Source: Actinomycetes bacterium (lineage in GTDB: Bacteria; Actinomycetota; Acidimicrobiia; Acidimicrobiales; Acidimicrobilacustridaceae). Taken from it: DNA of 64,000 nucleotides. The position numbers and the translations under genes are program-made. The stretch is from NCBI GenBank assembly GCA_029782145.1, contig JAKOVH010000030.1, forward strand, positions 310,001-374,000, written 5' to 3'. This document shows, one piece after another, positions 43,180 through 51,381 of the stretch (position 1 is its first letter; each line of letters starts with the position of its first letter). A model generated the notes under the pieces. It was not told the DNA's origin, made no database searches, and was given only the letters and a program-made list of their open reading frames with translations.

Positions 43180-44312
43180 AGGTACATCCCGGGTCGCGAG
43201 GAACGGGTGGGAGCCGGTGTGGAGTTGTCGCCGTTCTGGCGGGCGTAGAGCTCCGCCAGGGTGAGCGGCCCGCTGATCGTTGGGTCAGACGCCCACGCAC
43301 GGGCGCCGGCGGCGTCGAACGGGGTGAACTCGATCTCTGACAAGCATCGCCCGGGCCGGACGAGCGCAGGATGTAAGCGCCCTCGTTCCTCGTTGGTGGT
43401 GAACAACAGCAGTGTCCGGGTTCCCCGGGCGAGGATGCCGTCGGTGAGGTTGAGCACGCGACTGAGGGCTGCGCCGGCCTTCTGACGAGCGTCGGATCGA
43501 AGGAACTCCTCGGAGTCCTCGGCGATGATCAGCTTCCATCGGCGGGCTGGCGGTGTCTCACGGTCGAGCGAAGCGACGGCTGTGGGATGGCACTCGGACA
43601 TCACGACGTCGAGCAGATAGGAACCATCGTCGAAGAGCCGTTCGGGGTCGGTGATCAGGTGGCCGTCGCACCACGCCTTCCACGCTTCCAGCAGAGCGAG
43701 GGCCGCCGTCGTCTTGCCAGTACCCGGAGCGCCATGCCAGAGCATCAATCGGCCACTCCCGATCGACGGTGACCAGTCGAGGGCACGGTCAATCTGTGAT
43801 CTCACGGGAGTGGGGTAGTTGCGAGCGATCTCGGACCAGGAACGAAGGTCGGCCCGTTGGTTGCTGTGAATGGCATTGCCTTGGCTGCTCCGGCGCCAGA
43901 GCACCACTCCTCCCAGGAGATCTGAAGGGTCCTGGGGGATGATGCTGTCCACCTCCTCGCGAACCTCCCGTAGCAGGCCGGCGGTGGCTGCGAGCAGCGC
44001 AATCGTCGTCGATCCGTCGCTTGACTGGACGAGCAGGGTGGCTCCAGGACGGCTGGCGAGCACGCCGGCCCCATGGTCGGCCTCGTAGGTGGATTCCACC
44101 GTGAACGACGGCGGCACCATCGACAGCGCCGGGATCGACCTGTCGATCGAGAACCGTTGGGCGTGGCGCTGCGACGCCCCGAAGCGCCAGGACCGCTCCA
44201 GCTCGAGGACCTGGGCGGGTGTCACAAACCGATCGTGCACGACGGCGACCGGGGCTCGATCAAGGGGGATCGGTTCGAGCGCGGCGGGGGGATCGGGGTG
44301 TGTTTTCAACAT
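43176..44312 (-). CDS. AAA+ ATPase with DUF5925-like N-terminal domain
   Basis: 378 residues. The N-terminal region (about 15-165) is family-specific (VAVVHDRFVTPAQVLELERSW...). The AAA+ module has Walker A HGAPGTGKTTAA (about 190), Walker B KLIIAEDSEEF (about 262), sensor LLLFTTNE and RLHPALVRPGRC carrying the Arg fingers. Similar ATPases in actinomycetes carry the DUF5925 label, to my memory. It probably remodels a nucleic acid or protein complex formed with the two downstream proteins. ATG at 44312 with GGAGG 9 nt upstream; the TTG at 44321 overlaps that site and is rejected. First gene of the cassette. Confidence 0.82.
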   Translation of the reverse strand: MLKTHPDPPAALEPIPLDRAPVAVVHDRFVTPAQVLELERSWRFGASQRHAQRFSIDRSIPALSMVPPSFTVESTYEADHGAGVLASRPGATLLVQSSDGSTTIALLAATAGLLREVREEVDSIIPQDPSDLLGGVVLWRRSSQGNAIHSNQRADLRSWSEIARNYPTPVRSQIDRALDWSPSIGSGRLMLWHGAPGTGKTTAALALLEAWKAWCDGHLITDPERLFDDGSYLLDVVMSECHPTAVASLDRETPPARRWKLIIAEDSEEFLRSDARQKAGAALSRVLNLTDGILARGTRTLLLFTTNEERGRLHPALVRPGRCLSEIEFTPFDAAGARAWASDPTISGPLTLAELYARQNGDNSTPAPTRSSRPGMYL

Positions 44313-44342
44313 GTCCTGCAACCTCCACGGGAGCGTTCAGGT

Positions 44343-44362
44343 GACCACCCGAATGGGTGGTC
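44343..44362. promoter_or_regulatory. inverted repeat upstream of the AAA cassette
   Basis: GACCACCC-GAAT-GGGTGGTC, perfect 8-bp arms, 30 nt upstream of the AAA ATG. Either an operator near the promoter or a leader hairpin. No similar site was noticed elsewhere, and it is unlike the catabolic operator. Confidence 0.5.
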
Positions 44363-44525
44363 GTCGTCACTGTAGGCAGGGGCTAGGACAGTGAGCCTGA
44401 GCGTTCCCGAAGCGACTTGGGCGTAGAGCGCCCCCGGCCGCGGAAACTGCTGCGCGTACTGGGCGCTCAAGGTCGTCGCCGGGTGTGCCGACGGAGAGGT
44501 CGACGAGCACATGGCGGGAGGGACC

Positions 44526-45146
44526 GTGCGGCGGCTTTGGATTCCGGTGGTTGCGGCGATGATGGTGCCGGCGGCGGCGTGCTCGAGTTCCGGGCAGGCC
44601 TCCAGCTCCACGACGACGACGTCGCCGGCGGCCGAGACCACGATCGAGCCGACGACCACCAGCTCGGCGCCGACCGAGCCGTCGACCGGCACCTCGGCAG
44701 CGGGTGAGCCGACCACGACCACGCCGACCACCAGCGCACCAGGGCCGACCAAGGAGGCCTACGTGGCGAGGGCCACGGCCGTCTGCGCGGACATGAACGC
44801 GAAGACGTCCGAGGTCGGAGCGCGCTACGAGTCGCTGCCGCGGACGCCGCAGAACGCCTCGGCCCTGCTCCGCGAGAACGCTGACATCATCGACTCGGCC
44901 GTGGCCGAGCTGCGCGACATCCCCCGTCCGCCCGCCGACGTGGCCACCCTGGAGTCCGCCTACGACGCGGCGGCGCAGATCACGCCCGCCGCCCGCGCTG
45001 TGGCGGATGCTCTCGACCGCGGCGACCTCGACGAGGCCAAACGCTTGAGCCTCACCGCGGATCAGCTCACGAGGACCGCCAACCGGGCGATCGACGCCTA
45101 CGGGCTGATCGAGTGCGGGTCGGGCTCGTCGAGCGCCGAGGCCTGA
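44526..45146 (+). CDS. Thr/Ser-rich lipoprotein, unknown function
   Basis: 206 residues. Signal peptide with lipobox PAAAC (Cys about 20), a Ser/Thr/Pro spacer (about 21-75, glycosylation-prone), then a helical domain (AYVARATAVCADMNAKTSEVGARYESL...) with two Cys (VCADM and IECGSG) probably disulfide-bonded. GTG at 44526 is preferred: GGGAGGGACC precedes it, whereas the ATG five codons earlier has no ribosome site. Similar helical lipoproteins are common in actinomycete genomes without known role. Convergent with the amidohydrolase at 45166. Confidence 0.75.
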   Translation: MRRLWIPVVAAMMVPAAACSSSGQASSSTTTTSPAAETTIEPTTTSSAPTEPSTGTSAAGEPTTTTPTTSAPGPTKEAYVARATAVCADMNAKTSEVGARYESLPRTPQNASALLRENADIIDSAVAELRDIPRPPADVATLESAYDAAAQITPAARAVADALDRGDLDEAKRLSLTADQLTRTANRAIDAYGLIECGSGSSSAEA

Positions 45147-45165
45147 TCGCTCGACCGCCGAGGGC

Positions 45166-46371
45166 TCAGCGCGTGATGGTGGCGGGGTCGGCGGGCTCGA
45201 AGTCGTAGACCCGCGCCGCGTTGCCGACGGCGATCTTGTGCTGCACGTCGTCGGGCAGGTGGCCGAGCCACTTGTTGGCCAGGCTCACCGTGTCGGGCCA
45301 CGTGGAGTCCGAGTGGGGGTAGTCGCACTCGAGCATCACGTTGTCCTCGCCGATGATGTCGAGCAGCCGCAGGCCGGCCTGGTCCTCGATGAACGTGCCG
45401 TGGACGTGGTCGGCGAACAGGCGGCGGATGTCGGTGTCGAGGTCGAACGACGCCGCGCCCATCTGCTCGCCCCGGTCGTGGGCGGCGTTCATGTCGATGT
45501 CGAAGCGCGACGCCCAGAAGCGCTGCTTGTCGACCACCTGCTCGGCCCGCTCGAGGAAGTAGGGGATCCAGCCGATCGACCCCTCCGACAGGGCGATCTT
45601 GAGGTTCGGGAACTTCACGAAGTTCTGGCTGAACAGCCAGTCGAGCAGGGTGCCGGCCTGGTTGGCCGCTGCCGAGTAGGCCATGAAGGCCAGCGTGGGC
45701 ATGTCGTCGGAGGTGCGGATGAGGTTCGACGACGACCCCACGTGCATCGACACCACGAAGCCGGTGTCGTTGCACGCCTGGAAGACCGGGTCCCAGAAGT
45801 CGGTGTGGATCGAGGGCAGCCCGAGCTTGGTGGGGTTCTCGGAGAAGGCGATGGACTTGGCGCCGAGCCCCGCCGTGCGCTCGATCTCGGCGGCCGCGGC
45901 GACGGGGTCCCACAGCGGGATGATCATCATCGGGATGAACCGGCCGGGGAAGGCGTCGGCGAACTCCTCGAGCACGAAGTCGTTCCACGCCTTCACGCAG
46001 AGCAGGGCCAGGTCCTTGTCCTTGGCCTCGTTGAAGACCTGGCCGCAGTAGCGGGGGAACGACGGGAACAGGATCGACGACAGCACGAAACCCTGGTCCA
46101 TGTCCGCCACCCGGGCGGCGGGCTCGTAGCAGCCGAGGCGCATGTCGTCGTAGGTGATGGGCTCGGGCGAGAACTCCTCGCGGCTCTTGCCCGCCACCGC
46201 GTTCAGCCCGGTGGTGACGATCTGGCGGTCCTCGTAGGCCCAGAACTCCGAGTCGCCGTCGCGCACGATGCGCGGGCCGGTGTCGCGCCACCGCTCGGGG
46301 AGCCGCTCCTGCCACAGGCGGGCCGGCTCGATGAGGTGGTCGTCGACCGAGATGAACCAGCTGATCGCCAT
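45166..46371 (-). CDS. amidohydrolase-2 / ACMSD-like metal enzyme B
   Basis: 401 residues, second paralogue of the group: FISVDDHLIEP at the N-terminus (metal Asp/His), SMHVGSSS, IALSEGSIGWIPYFLERAE and the terminal Asp motif LECDYPHSDSTWP. C-C hydrolase or decarboxylase chemistry is typical; the substrate is not known. ATG at 46371, 10 nt after the ferredoxin stop, so it is co-transcribed with a P450-type ferredoxin from the operator-controlled promoter at 46.6 kb. Confidence 0.82.
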   Translation of the reverse strand: MAISWFISVDDHLIEPARLWQERLPERWRDTGPRIVRDGDSEFWAYEDRQIVTTGLNAVAGKSREEFSPEPITYDDMRLGCYEPAARVADMDQGFVLSSILFPSFPRYCGQVFNEAKDKDLALLCVKAWNDFVLEEFADAFPGRFIPMMIIPLWDPVAAAAEIERTAGLGAKSIAFSENPTKLGLPSIHTDFWDPVFQACNDTGFVVSMHVGSSSNLIRTSDDMPTLAFMAYSAAANQAGTLLDWLFSQNFVKFPNLKIALSEGSIGWIPYFLERAEQVVDKQRFWASRFDIDMNAAHDRGEQMGAASFDLDTDIRRLFADHVHGTFIEDQAGLRLLDIIGEDNVMLECDYPHSDSTWPDTVSLANKWLGHLPDDVQHKIAVGNAARVYDFEPADPATITR

Positions 46372-46381
46372 GGCCCCTCCT

Positions 46382-46570
46382 CTAGGAGACCGAGATGGCC
46401 CGCTCCGGGCAGTTGGCGGCGGCGTCGCGGACCTTCTGCTCGAGCTCGACGGGCACGTCGGGGGTCGGCACGAAGCCGTGGCCTTCCTCGTCGAGCTCGA
46501 ACACCTCGGGGCAGATCTCCCAGCAGCGGGCGTGGCCCTGGCACAGGTCAGCATCGACGGAAGCCTTCAC
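46382..46570 (-). CDS. P450-type ferredoxin ([3Fe-4S]-like, CxxHxxC)
   Basis: 62-residue ferredoxin: DLCQGHARCWEICPEVF and NCPERAI. The second cluster ligand position is His (CQGHARC), a pattern of actinobacterial ferredoxins that serve P450s and may carry [3Fe-4S] or His-ligated [4Fe-4S]. It is the only such ferredoxin in the window and could reduce the three P450s. GTG at 46570 is 7 nt after TACCGT (leaderless). Divergent from the Rieske gene with operator site 7 between. Confidence 0.88.
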   Translation of the reverse strand: MKASVDADLCQGHARCWEICPEVFELDEEGHGFVPTPDVPVELEQKVRDAAANCPERAISVS

Positions 46571-46595
46571 GCCGGCGACGGTACCAGACGGAGCA

Positions 46596-46611
46596 GAGTG
46601 ATCGCTCACTC
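46596..46611. promoter_or_regulatory. TetR-type operator site 7 (ferredoxin / Rieske)
   Basis: GAGTGATCGCTCACTC matches the consensus at 15 of 16 positions and is the best site in the window. It lies between divergent leaderless promoters: TACGAT (46615-46620) on the plus strand and TACCGT on the minus strand. Confidence 0.75.
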
Positions 46612-46626
46612 GTCTACGATGCGCCC

Positions 46627-47778
46627 ATGGACAGAGGGGGCCTCGAGCGCAGCCTCGTGCGACGCCTGCTCGACCACATCGAGGCCGGCACCACCGACCT
46701 CGCCGACGACATCCTCGAGGTGCCGGCCCGCTCCTACACGGACCCCGAGCAGTGGGCCCGCGAGGTCGACGTGCTCTTCCACGACCAGCCGCTGCTGCTC
46801 TGCCTCTCGGGGGCATTGCCGCGCCCGGGCAGCTACCTCACGGTCGACATCCTCGGCACCCCGCTGCTGCTCACCCGCGACACCGACGGCGTGGTGCACT
46901 CCTTCGCCAACGTGTGCCGCCACCGGGGCGTGCGGGTGGCCGACGGCTGCGGCGAGGCGAGGCGCTTCACGTGCCCGTTCCACGCCTGGACCTACGACAC
47001 CAAGGGCGCGCTCGTGGGCCTGCCGGTTGCCGGCGCCTTCGACGGCATGGACCGCGCCGCCAAGGGCCTGGTGGAGCTGCCGGTGGACGAGGGCTACGGG
47101 CTGGTGGTCGGCCGCATCCGCCCCGGGGAACCGGTCGACGTCGGCGCCCACCTCGGCCCCGAGCTGGCCGACGAGCTCTCCGCCCTCGACGTGGCGAGCT
47201 GGGAGCCCTACGGCGCCGCCCACGTGCACCCGGTGCGGGCCAACTGGAAGGTCACGCTCGACACCTACCGCGAGAACTACCACTTCGACTACCTGCACAA
47301 GACGACGCTGGCCGACTACGCCTACGGCGGGGTGCTCACCTTCGACCCGTTCGGTCCGCACCTGCGCAACGCGTCGGCCATCCGGTCGATCCTCGAGCTG
47401 CAGGGCACGCCCGAGCAGGACTGGGGCGACGTCTCGCCCTACCTGAGCCTGCAGTACCAGCTGTTCCCCAACACCGCGCTCACCTTCGACGCCCGCCACA
47501 TCGAGCTGTGGCAGATCTTCCCCGTCGACGTGGCCACCTCCGAGGTCGTGCACACCGCCTACATGCGGCCCGGCCTGTCGGAGGAGGACAGCAAGCGCCT
47601 GGCCGAGATGGCGCCGTGGATCTGCGACACCGTCGTCGACGGCGAGGACTTCTGGGTGGCGGGGCGCACCGAGCCGGGCCTCACCACCGGCCTGCTCGAC
47701 ACCGTGGTGTTCGGCCGCAACGAGCCGGCGCCCCAGCACCTGCACCGTGGCTTCGCCGAACGCCTGAGAGGGGCCTGA
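46627..47778 (+). CDS. Rieske non-heme iron oxygenase, alpha subunit
   Basis: 383 residues. Rieske [2Fe-2S] motif CRHRG (about 97) and CPFHAW (about 116); mononuclear iron ligands in the YRENYHFDYLHK segment (two His, about 219-227) with a later Asp. Ring-hydroxylating or demethylating oxygenase needing a reductase that is not encoded nearby. ATG at 46627 is 6 nt after TACGAT. It ends 1 nt before an amidohydrolase gene, a clear operon. Confidence 0.92.
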   Translation: MDRGGLERSLVRRLLDHIEAGTTDLADDILEVPARSYTDPEQWAREVDVLFHDQPLLLCLSGALPRPGSYLTVDILGTPLLLTRDTDGVVHSFANVCRHRGVRVADGCGEARRFTCPFHAWTYDTKGALVGLPVAGAFDGMDRAAKGLVELPVDEGYGLVVGRIRPGEPVDVGAHLGPELADELSALDVASWEPYGAAHVHPVRANWKVTLDTYRENYHFDYLHKTTLADYAYGGVLTFDPFGPHLRNASAIRSILELQGTPEQDWGDVSPYLSLQYQLFPNTALTFDARHIELWQIFPVDVATSEVVHTAYMRPGLSEEDSKRLAEMAPWICDTVVDGEDFWVAGRTEPGLTTGLLDTVVFGRNEPAPQHLHRGFAERLRGA

Positions 47779-47779
47779 C

Positions 47780-48928
47780 ATGCGCGTCATCGACGCCGAC
47801 ACCCACATGACCGAGCGCCACGACCTGTTCACGTCGCGGGCGCCGAAGGGCTTCGAGGACCGGGTTCCGCGCGTCACCGAGGTCGACGGCGTGCCCATGT
47901 GGACCATGGAGGGCTCGCCCCTGGGGCCGGCCCGCGCCGGCGGGGTGATCGACAGGGAGGGCAACAAGTTCCCGTTCGAGGAGACCAAGGTGTGGGGCAT
48001 CGAGCGGGTGCACCAGGCCGCCTGGGACCCCGAGCTGCGCCTGCAGGTCATGGACGAGTGCGGCATCCACGCGCAGGTCGTCTACCCCAACGCCGTCGGC
48101 CTCGGCGGCCAGAACCTGGCCAAGGCCACCGACGACCCCGCCCTGCGCCGCGTGTGCGTCGAGATCTACAACGACTCCATGGCCAAGCTGCAGGACTGGT
48201 CGGCCGACCGCTTCCTCCCCATGCCCGTGCTGCCGGCGTGGGACGTCGAGGAGTGCGTCCGGGAGGCCGAGCGGGTGGCGGCCATGGGCATGCGCGGCGT
48301 CAACATGACCTCCGACCCGCAGGACGCCGGCTCGCCCGACCTCGCCAGCCGGGCGTGGGACCCGCTGTGGGAGGTCTGCGCCGACCTCGACCTGCCCGTG
48401 CACTTCCACATCGGGGCCAGCCTCACGGCCCTCAACTTCTACGGGCAGTACTTCTGGCCGTCGCTGCACGACAACATGAAGCCGGCCGTGGGCGGCTCGA
48501 TGCTGTTCCTCAACAACGCCCGCATGATCATCAACAGCGCCTACGCCGGCATCTTCGACCGGTTCCCGAAGCTGAAGATGGTGAGCGTCGAGAGCGGCAT
48601 CGGGTGGATCCCGTTCATCCTCGAGACCATGGACTACGAGGTCATGGAGAACGCCCCCGAGCAGGCGGCGCAGCTGGCCAAGACGCCGTCGGACTACTTC
48701 CGCGACCACTGGTACGCCACGTTCTGGTTCGAGACCAACCACGGCGACCTGCAGCGGCTGATCGACGTGGTGGGCGAGGACCGGGTGATGTTCGAGACCG
48801 ACTTCCCGCACCCGACGTGCCTCTACCCCGACCCGCTCGGCACCGTGGGCGAGGTGCTCGACACCCTGCGGCCGGAGACGAAGCGGAAGGTCCTCGGCGA
48901 CAACGCCGCCGCGCTCTACCGCATCTGA
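47780..48928 (+). CDS. amidohydrolase-2 / ACMSD-like metal enzyme C
   Basis: 382 residues, third paralogue: RVIDADTHMTERHDL, VHFHIGASLTALNF, KMVSVESGIGWIPFILETMDYE and FETDFPHPTCLYPD. The DxDxH opening replaces HxH. It directly follows the Rieske oxygenase (1-nt gap), so it probably acts on the oxygenase product (hydrolysis or decarboxylation). A strong hairpin follows. Confidence 0.83.
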   Translation: MRVIDADTHMTERHDLFTSRAPKGFEDRVPRVTEVDGVPMWTMEGSPLGPARAGGVIDREGNKFPFEETKVWGIERVHQAAWDPELRLQVMDECGIHAQVVYPNAVGLGGQNLAKATDDPALRRVCVEIYNDSMAKLQDWSADRFLPMPVLPAWDVEECVREAERVAAMGMRGVNMTSDPQDAGSPDLASRAWDPLWEVCADLDLPVHFHIGASLTALNFYGQYFWPSLHDNMKPAVGGSMLFLNNARMIINSAYAGIFDRFPKLKMVSVESGIGWIPFILETMDYEVMENAPEQAAQLAKTPSDYFRDHWYATFWFETNHGDLQRLIDVVGEDRVMFETDFPHPTCLYPDPLGTVGEVLDTLRPETKRKVLGDNAAALYRI

Positions 48929-48934
48929 GCGTGA

Positions 48935-48960
48935 CCGCCCTGCGGTCTACCGCAGGGCGG
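48935..48960. terminator. bidirectional hairpin terminator
   Basis: Perfect 11-bp stem CCGCCCTGCGG / CCGCAGGGCGG with TCTA loop, between the convergent amidohydrolase C and aldehyde dehydrogenase. It overlaps the last codons of the dehydrogenase. Confidence 0.85.
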
Positions 48961-50413
48961 CGGGGAGGCCGATCGACTTGGGCTCGAGGAACGACAGCAG
49001 GCCCTCGGGGCCGAGCTCCCTTCCGAGGCCGGACTCCTTGAAGCCCCCGAACGGCACGTGCGGGAACGGGGGTGGCGCCTCGTTCACCGAGATGGTGCCG
49101 GTGCGCACCCGGCGGGCGACGGCGAGGGCCCGCTCGGGGTCGCCGCTCCACACCGCGCCGGCCAGCCCGTAGGGCGAGTCGTTGGCGATGCGCACGGCGT
49201 CGTCGTCGCCATCGTGGGCGAGCAACGACAGCACGGGCCCGAAGATCTCCTCCCGGGCCACGGCCATCGAGTTGGTGACGTCGGCCAGGATGGTCGGCGC
49301 CACGTACCAGCCCCTCGGCAGGTGGGCGGGGCGCTCGCCGCCGCAGGTGACCCGGGCGCCCTCCCGGCGGGCGACGTCGACGTAGCCCTCCACCCGGGTG
49401 CGCTGGCGCTCGGCCACCAGGGGGCCGACGACCGTGGCGGGGTCGTGCGGGTCGCCGCAGGGGATCGACGACGCGGCGGCGGTGGCGACCTCGACCGCCT
49501 CGGCGTAGCGGGACCGGGGCACCACCACACGCGTCTGGGCGCCGCACACCTGGCCGGACAGGTGCATGGCGCCACCGACGATGCCGGGCAGGACCGCGCC
49601 GAGGTCGGTGTCGTCGAGCAGCACGGCGGCCGACTTGCCGCCCAGCTCGAGCGACACCCGCTTCACCTGCTCGCCGCAGAGGCTCATGATGCGCTTGCCC
49701 GCTGCGGTGGAGCCGGTGAAGGCGATCTTGTCGACGTCGGGGTGGACCACCAGGTGCTCGCCGACGTCCCGGCCGCCGGGCACCACGTTCACCACGCCGG
49801 GCGGCACCCCGGCCTCCTCCAGCGCCTCGGCCAGCACGAAGTTGCTGAGCGGCGACTCCGGCGGCGGCTTCAGCACGACCGTGCACCCGGCGGCGAGCGC
49901 CGGGGCGATCTTCCACGCCGCCAGGGTGACGGGGGCGTTCCACGGCACGATGGCCCCCACGACGCCCACCGGCTCCTGGGTCACCAGGCCGCCCCGGCCC
50001 TCGAGCAGCACCCGGCGCTCGAACTCGAAGCTGCGGGCGAGCTCGGCGTAGTAGTCGAACACCACCGGGATGAAGCCGGTGGCCCGCGGCGCCTGGCCCA
50101 CGGCGATGCCCATCTCGTCGACCAGCACGCCCACGATGTCGTCGGCCCGCCGGCGCAGCGCCTCGGCGACGCGGGCCAGCACGTCGGCCCGCTCGGCGGG
50201 GGGCGTGGTCGGCCACGGGCCGGTGTCGAAGGCGCCGCGGGCGGCGGCCACCGCCCGGTCGATGTCGGCCGCGGTGGCCACGGCGACGGCGCCGACGGGC
50301 TCCTCGGTGGCGGGGCAGATGACCTCCTGCACGCCGGTGCCGGCGGGCGGGGCCCACGACCCGCCGATGAAGAACTGGCGGCGGTCCATCAGGTGGGTCA
50401 GGCGTGCGTCCAT
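48947..50413 (-). CDS. NAD-type aldehyde dehydrogenase
   Basis: 488 residues. PWNAPVTLAAWKIAPALAAG, FTGSTAAGKRI, catalytic Glu in LELGGKS (about 250), catalytic Cys in SGQVCGAQTR (about 285), EEIFGPVLS. It oxidises an aldehyde to the acid, the logical step after the alcohol dehydrogenase. Start 50413 was chosen because TACCGT lies 9 nt upstream; the ATG at 50437 would place the operator and -10 inside the gene. Operator site 8 directly precedes the promoter. Confidence 0.9.
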   Translation of the reverse strand: MDARLTHLMDRRQFFIGGSWAPPAGTGVQEVICPATEEPVGAVAVATAADIDRAVAAARGAFDTGPWPTTPPAERADVLARVAEALRRRADDIVGVLVDEMGIAVGQAPRATGFIPVVFDYYAELARSFEFERRVLLEGRGGLVTQEPVGVVGAIVPWNAPVTLAAWKIAPALAAGCTVVLKPPPESPLSNFVLAEALEEAGVPPGVVNVVPGGRDVGEHLVVHPDVDKIAFTGSTAAGKRIMSLCGEQVKRVSLELGGKSAAVLLDDTDLGAVLPGIVGGAMHLSGQVCGAQTRVVVPRSRYAEAVEVATAAASSIPCGDPHDPATVVGPLVAERQRTRVEGYVDVARREGARVTCGGERPAHLPRGWYVAPTILADVTNSMAVAREEIFGPVLSLLAHDGDDDAVRIANDSPYGLAGAVWSGDPERALAVARRVRTGTISVNEAPPPFPHVPFGGFKESGLGRELGPEGLLSFLEPKSIGLPAALR

Positions 50414-50437
50414 CGGGGCGACACGGTACACGGACAT

Positions 50438-50453
50438 GAGCGAGCGCTCACTT
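50438..50453. promoter_or_regulatory. TetR-type operator site 8 (aldehyde dehydrogenase)
   Basis: GAGCGAGCGCTCACTT, 14 of 16 to the consensus with a perfect AGCGCT centre. On the minus strand it lies just before TACCGT and the ATG at 50413. Confidence 0.7.
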
Positions 50454-50495
50454 GCTTGGTCGAGCGCAGCCACGGCGGGGGAGGGCGGAGGCGGA

Positions 50496-51338
50496 TCAGC
50501 CCTCCGGCTCGGGGACGGCCCGCAGGTAGGACGCCATCATCAGCGGCGTCACCGCCAGCACCCCGGACTCGACCGGCAGCAGCACGCCGGTGATCCAGCG
50601 GGCCTCGTCGCTGGCCAGGAAGCCGACGGCGTAGCCGACGTCCCAGCCGTCGCCCGGCGTGCCGAGCAGCCCCGCCTCGCACCGCATGCGAGCGTTGAAC
50701 TCGGTGCGGGGCCCGAGCTGCTGGACCGAGTTCACCATCGGGGTGGTGATGTGACCGGGCGCCACCGCGTTCACCCGGATGCCCTGGCGGCCGTGGGAGT
50801 AGGCCATGTCGACGGTCATGGCCAGCATGCCGCCCTTGGCCGCCGAGTAGGCGAGGGTGCCGTCGCCGCGCACCGCAGAGATGGAGCAGGTGTTCACGAT
50901 GGCACCGGCGCCCTTGGCGGCCATCACCGGCACCGCGTGCTTCGAGGCCAGGAAGGCCGTGCGCAGGTTGATGTCGAAGGCCTGGTCCCACTCCTCCTCG
51001 GTGGTGTCGACCACCGTGCCCACCGCGGCCCGGCCGATGTTGTTGACCAGGATGTCGACGGTGCCGAACCGGTCGAGCGCCGCCTGCACCATGGCCTCGC
51101 AGTCGGCCGCCTTGGTGCAGTCGGCGGCGAACACCTCGGCCGTGCCGCCCTCGGACTCGATCAGCTGCTTGGTCTCCTCGGCCCGCTCGGGGAACAGGTC
51201 GACGCACAGCACGCTGGCCCCCTCCCGGGCCAGCACCGCGGCCGACGCCTTGCCCGTGCCGATGCCCGGTCCGGGCGTGGAGCCCGCTCCGGTCACGATG
51301 GCCACCCTGCCCTCGACCCGTCCCCTGCGTTCCACCAT
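50496..51338 (-). CDS. short-chain dehydrogenase/reductase
   Basis: 280-residue SDR. The Gly motif is extended: VTGAGSTPGPGIGTGKASA, longer than TGxxxGIG. Catalytic Ser in NTCSISAVRGDG and Tyr-Lys in LAYSAAKGG; an Asp after beta-2 (LCVDLFP) favours NAD. Start ATG 51338 follows AGAGG by 8 nt. Downstream member of the DUF35/thiolase-like operon (43-nt gap). Probably oxidises a 3-hydroxy intermediate. Confidence 0.88.
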   Translation of the reverse strand: MVERRGRVEGRVAIVTGAGSTPGPGIGTGKASAAVLAREGASVLCVDLFPERAEETKQLIESEGGTAEVFAADCTKAADCEAMVQAALDRFGTVDILVNNIGRAAVGTVVDTTEEEWDQAFDINLRTAFLASKHAVPVMAAKGAGAIVNTCSISAVRGDGTLAYSAAKGGMLAMTVDMAYSHGRQGIRVNAVAPGHITTPMVNSVQQLGPRTEFNARMRCEAGLLGTPGDGWDVGYAVGFLASDEARWITGVLLPVESGVLAVTPLMMASYLRAVPEPEG

Positions 51339-51381
51339 CTCGTCCACCTCTTCGTCGCCGAACCGTTTGTCGGGAAACTGC

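Noticed and set aside
41450..44400. Integrated prophage or transposon carrying the AAA cassette
   Set aside because: No integrase, transposase, terminal repeats or tRNA target was found at the borders; only lower GC supports transfer.
45238..46626. Plus-strand extension upstream of the Rieske oxygenase
   Set aside because: It runs antisense to amidohydrolase B and the ferredoxin and crosses a divergent promoter; the oxygenase starts at 46627.
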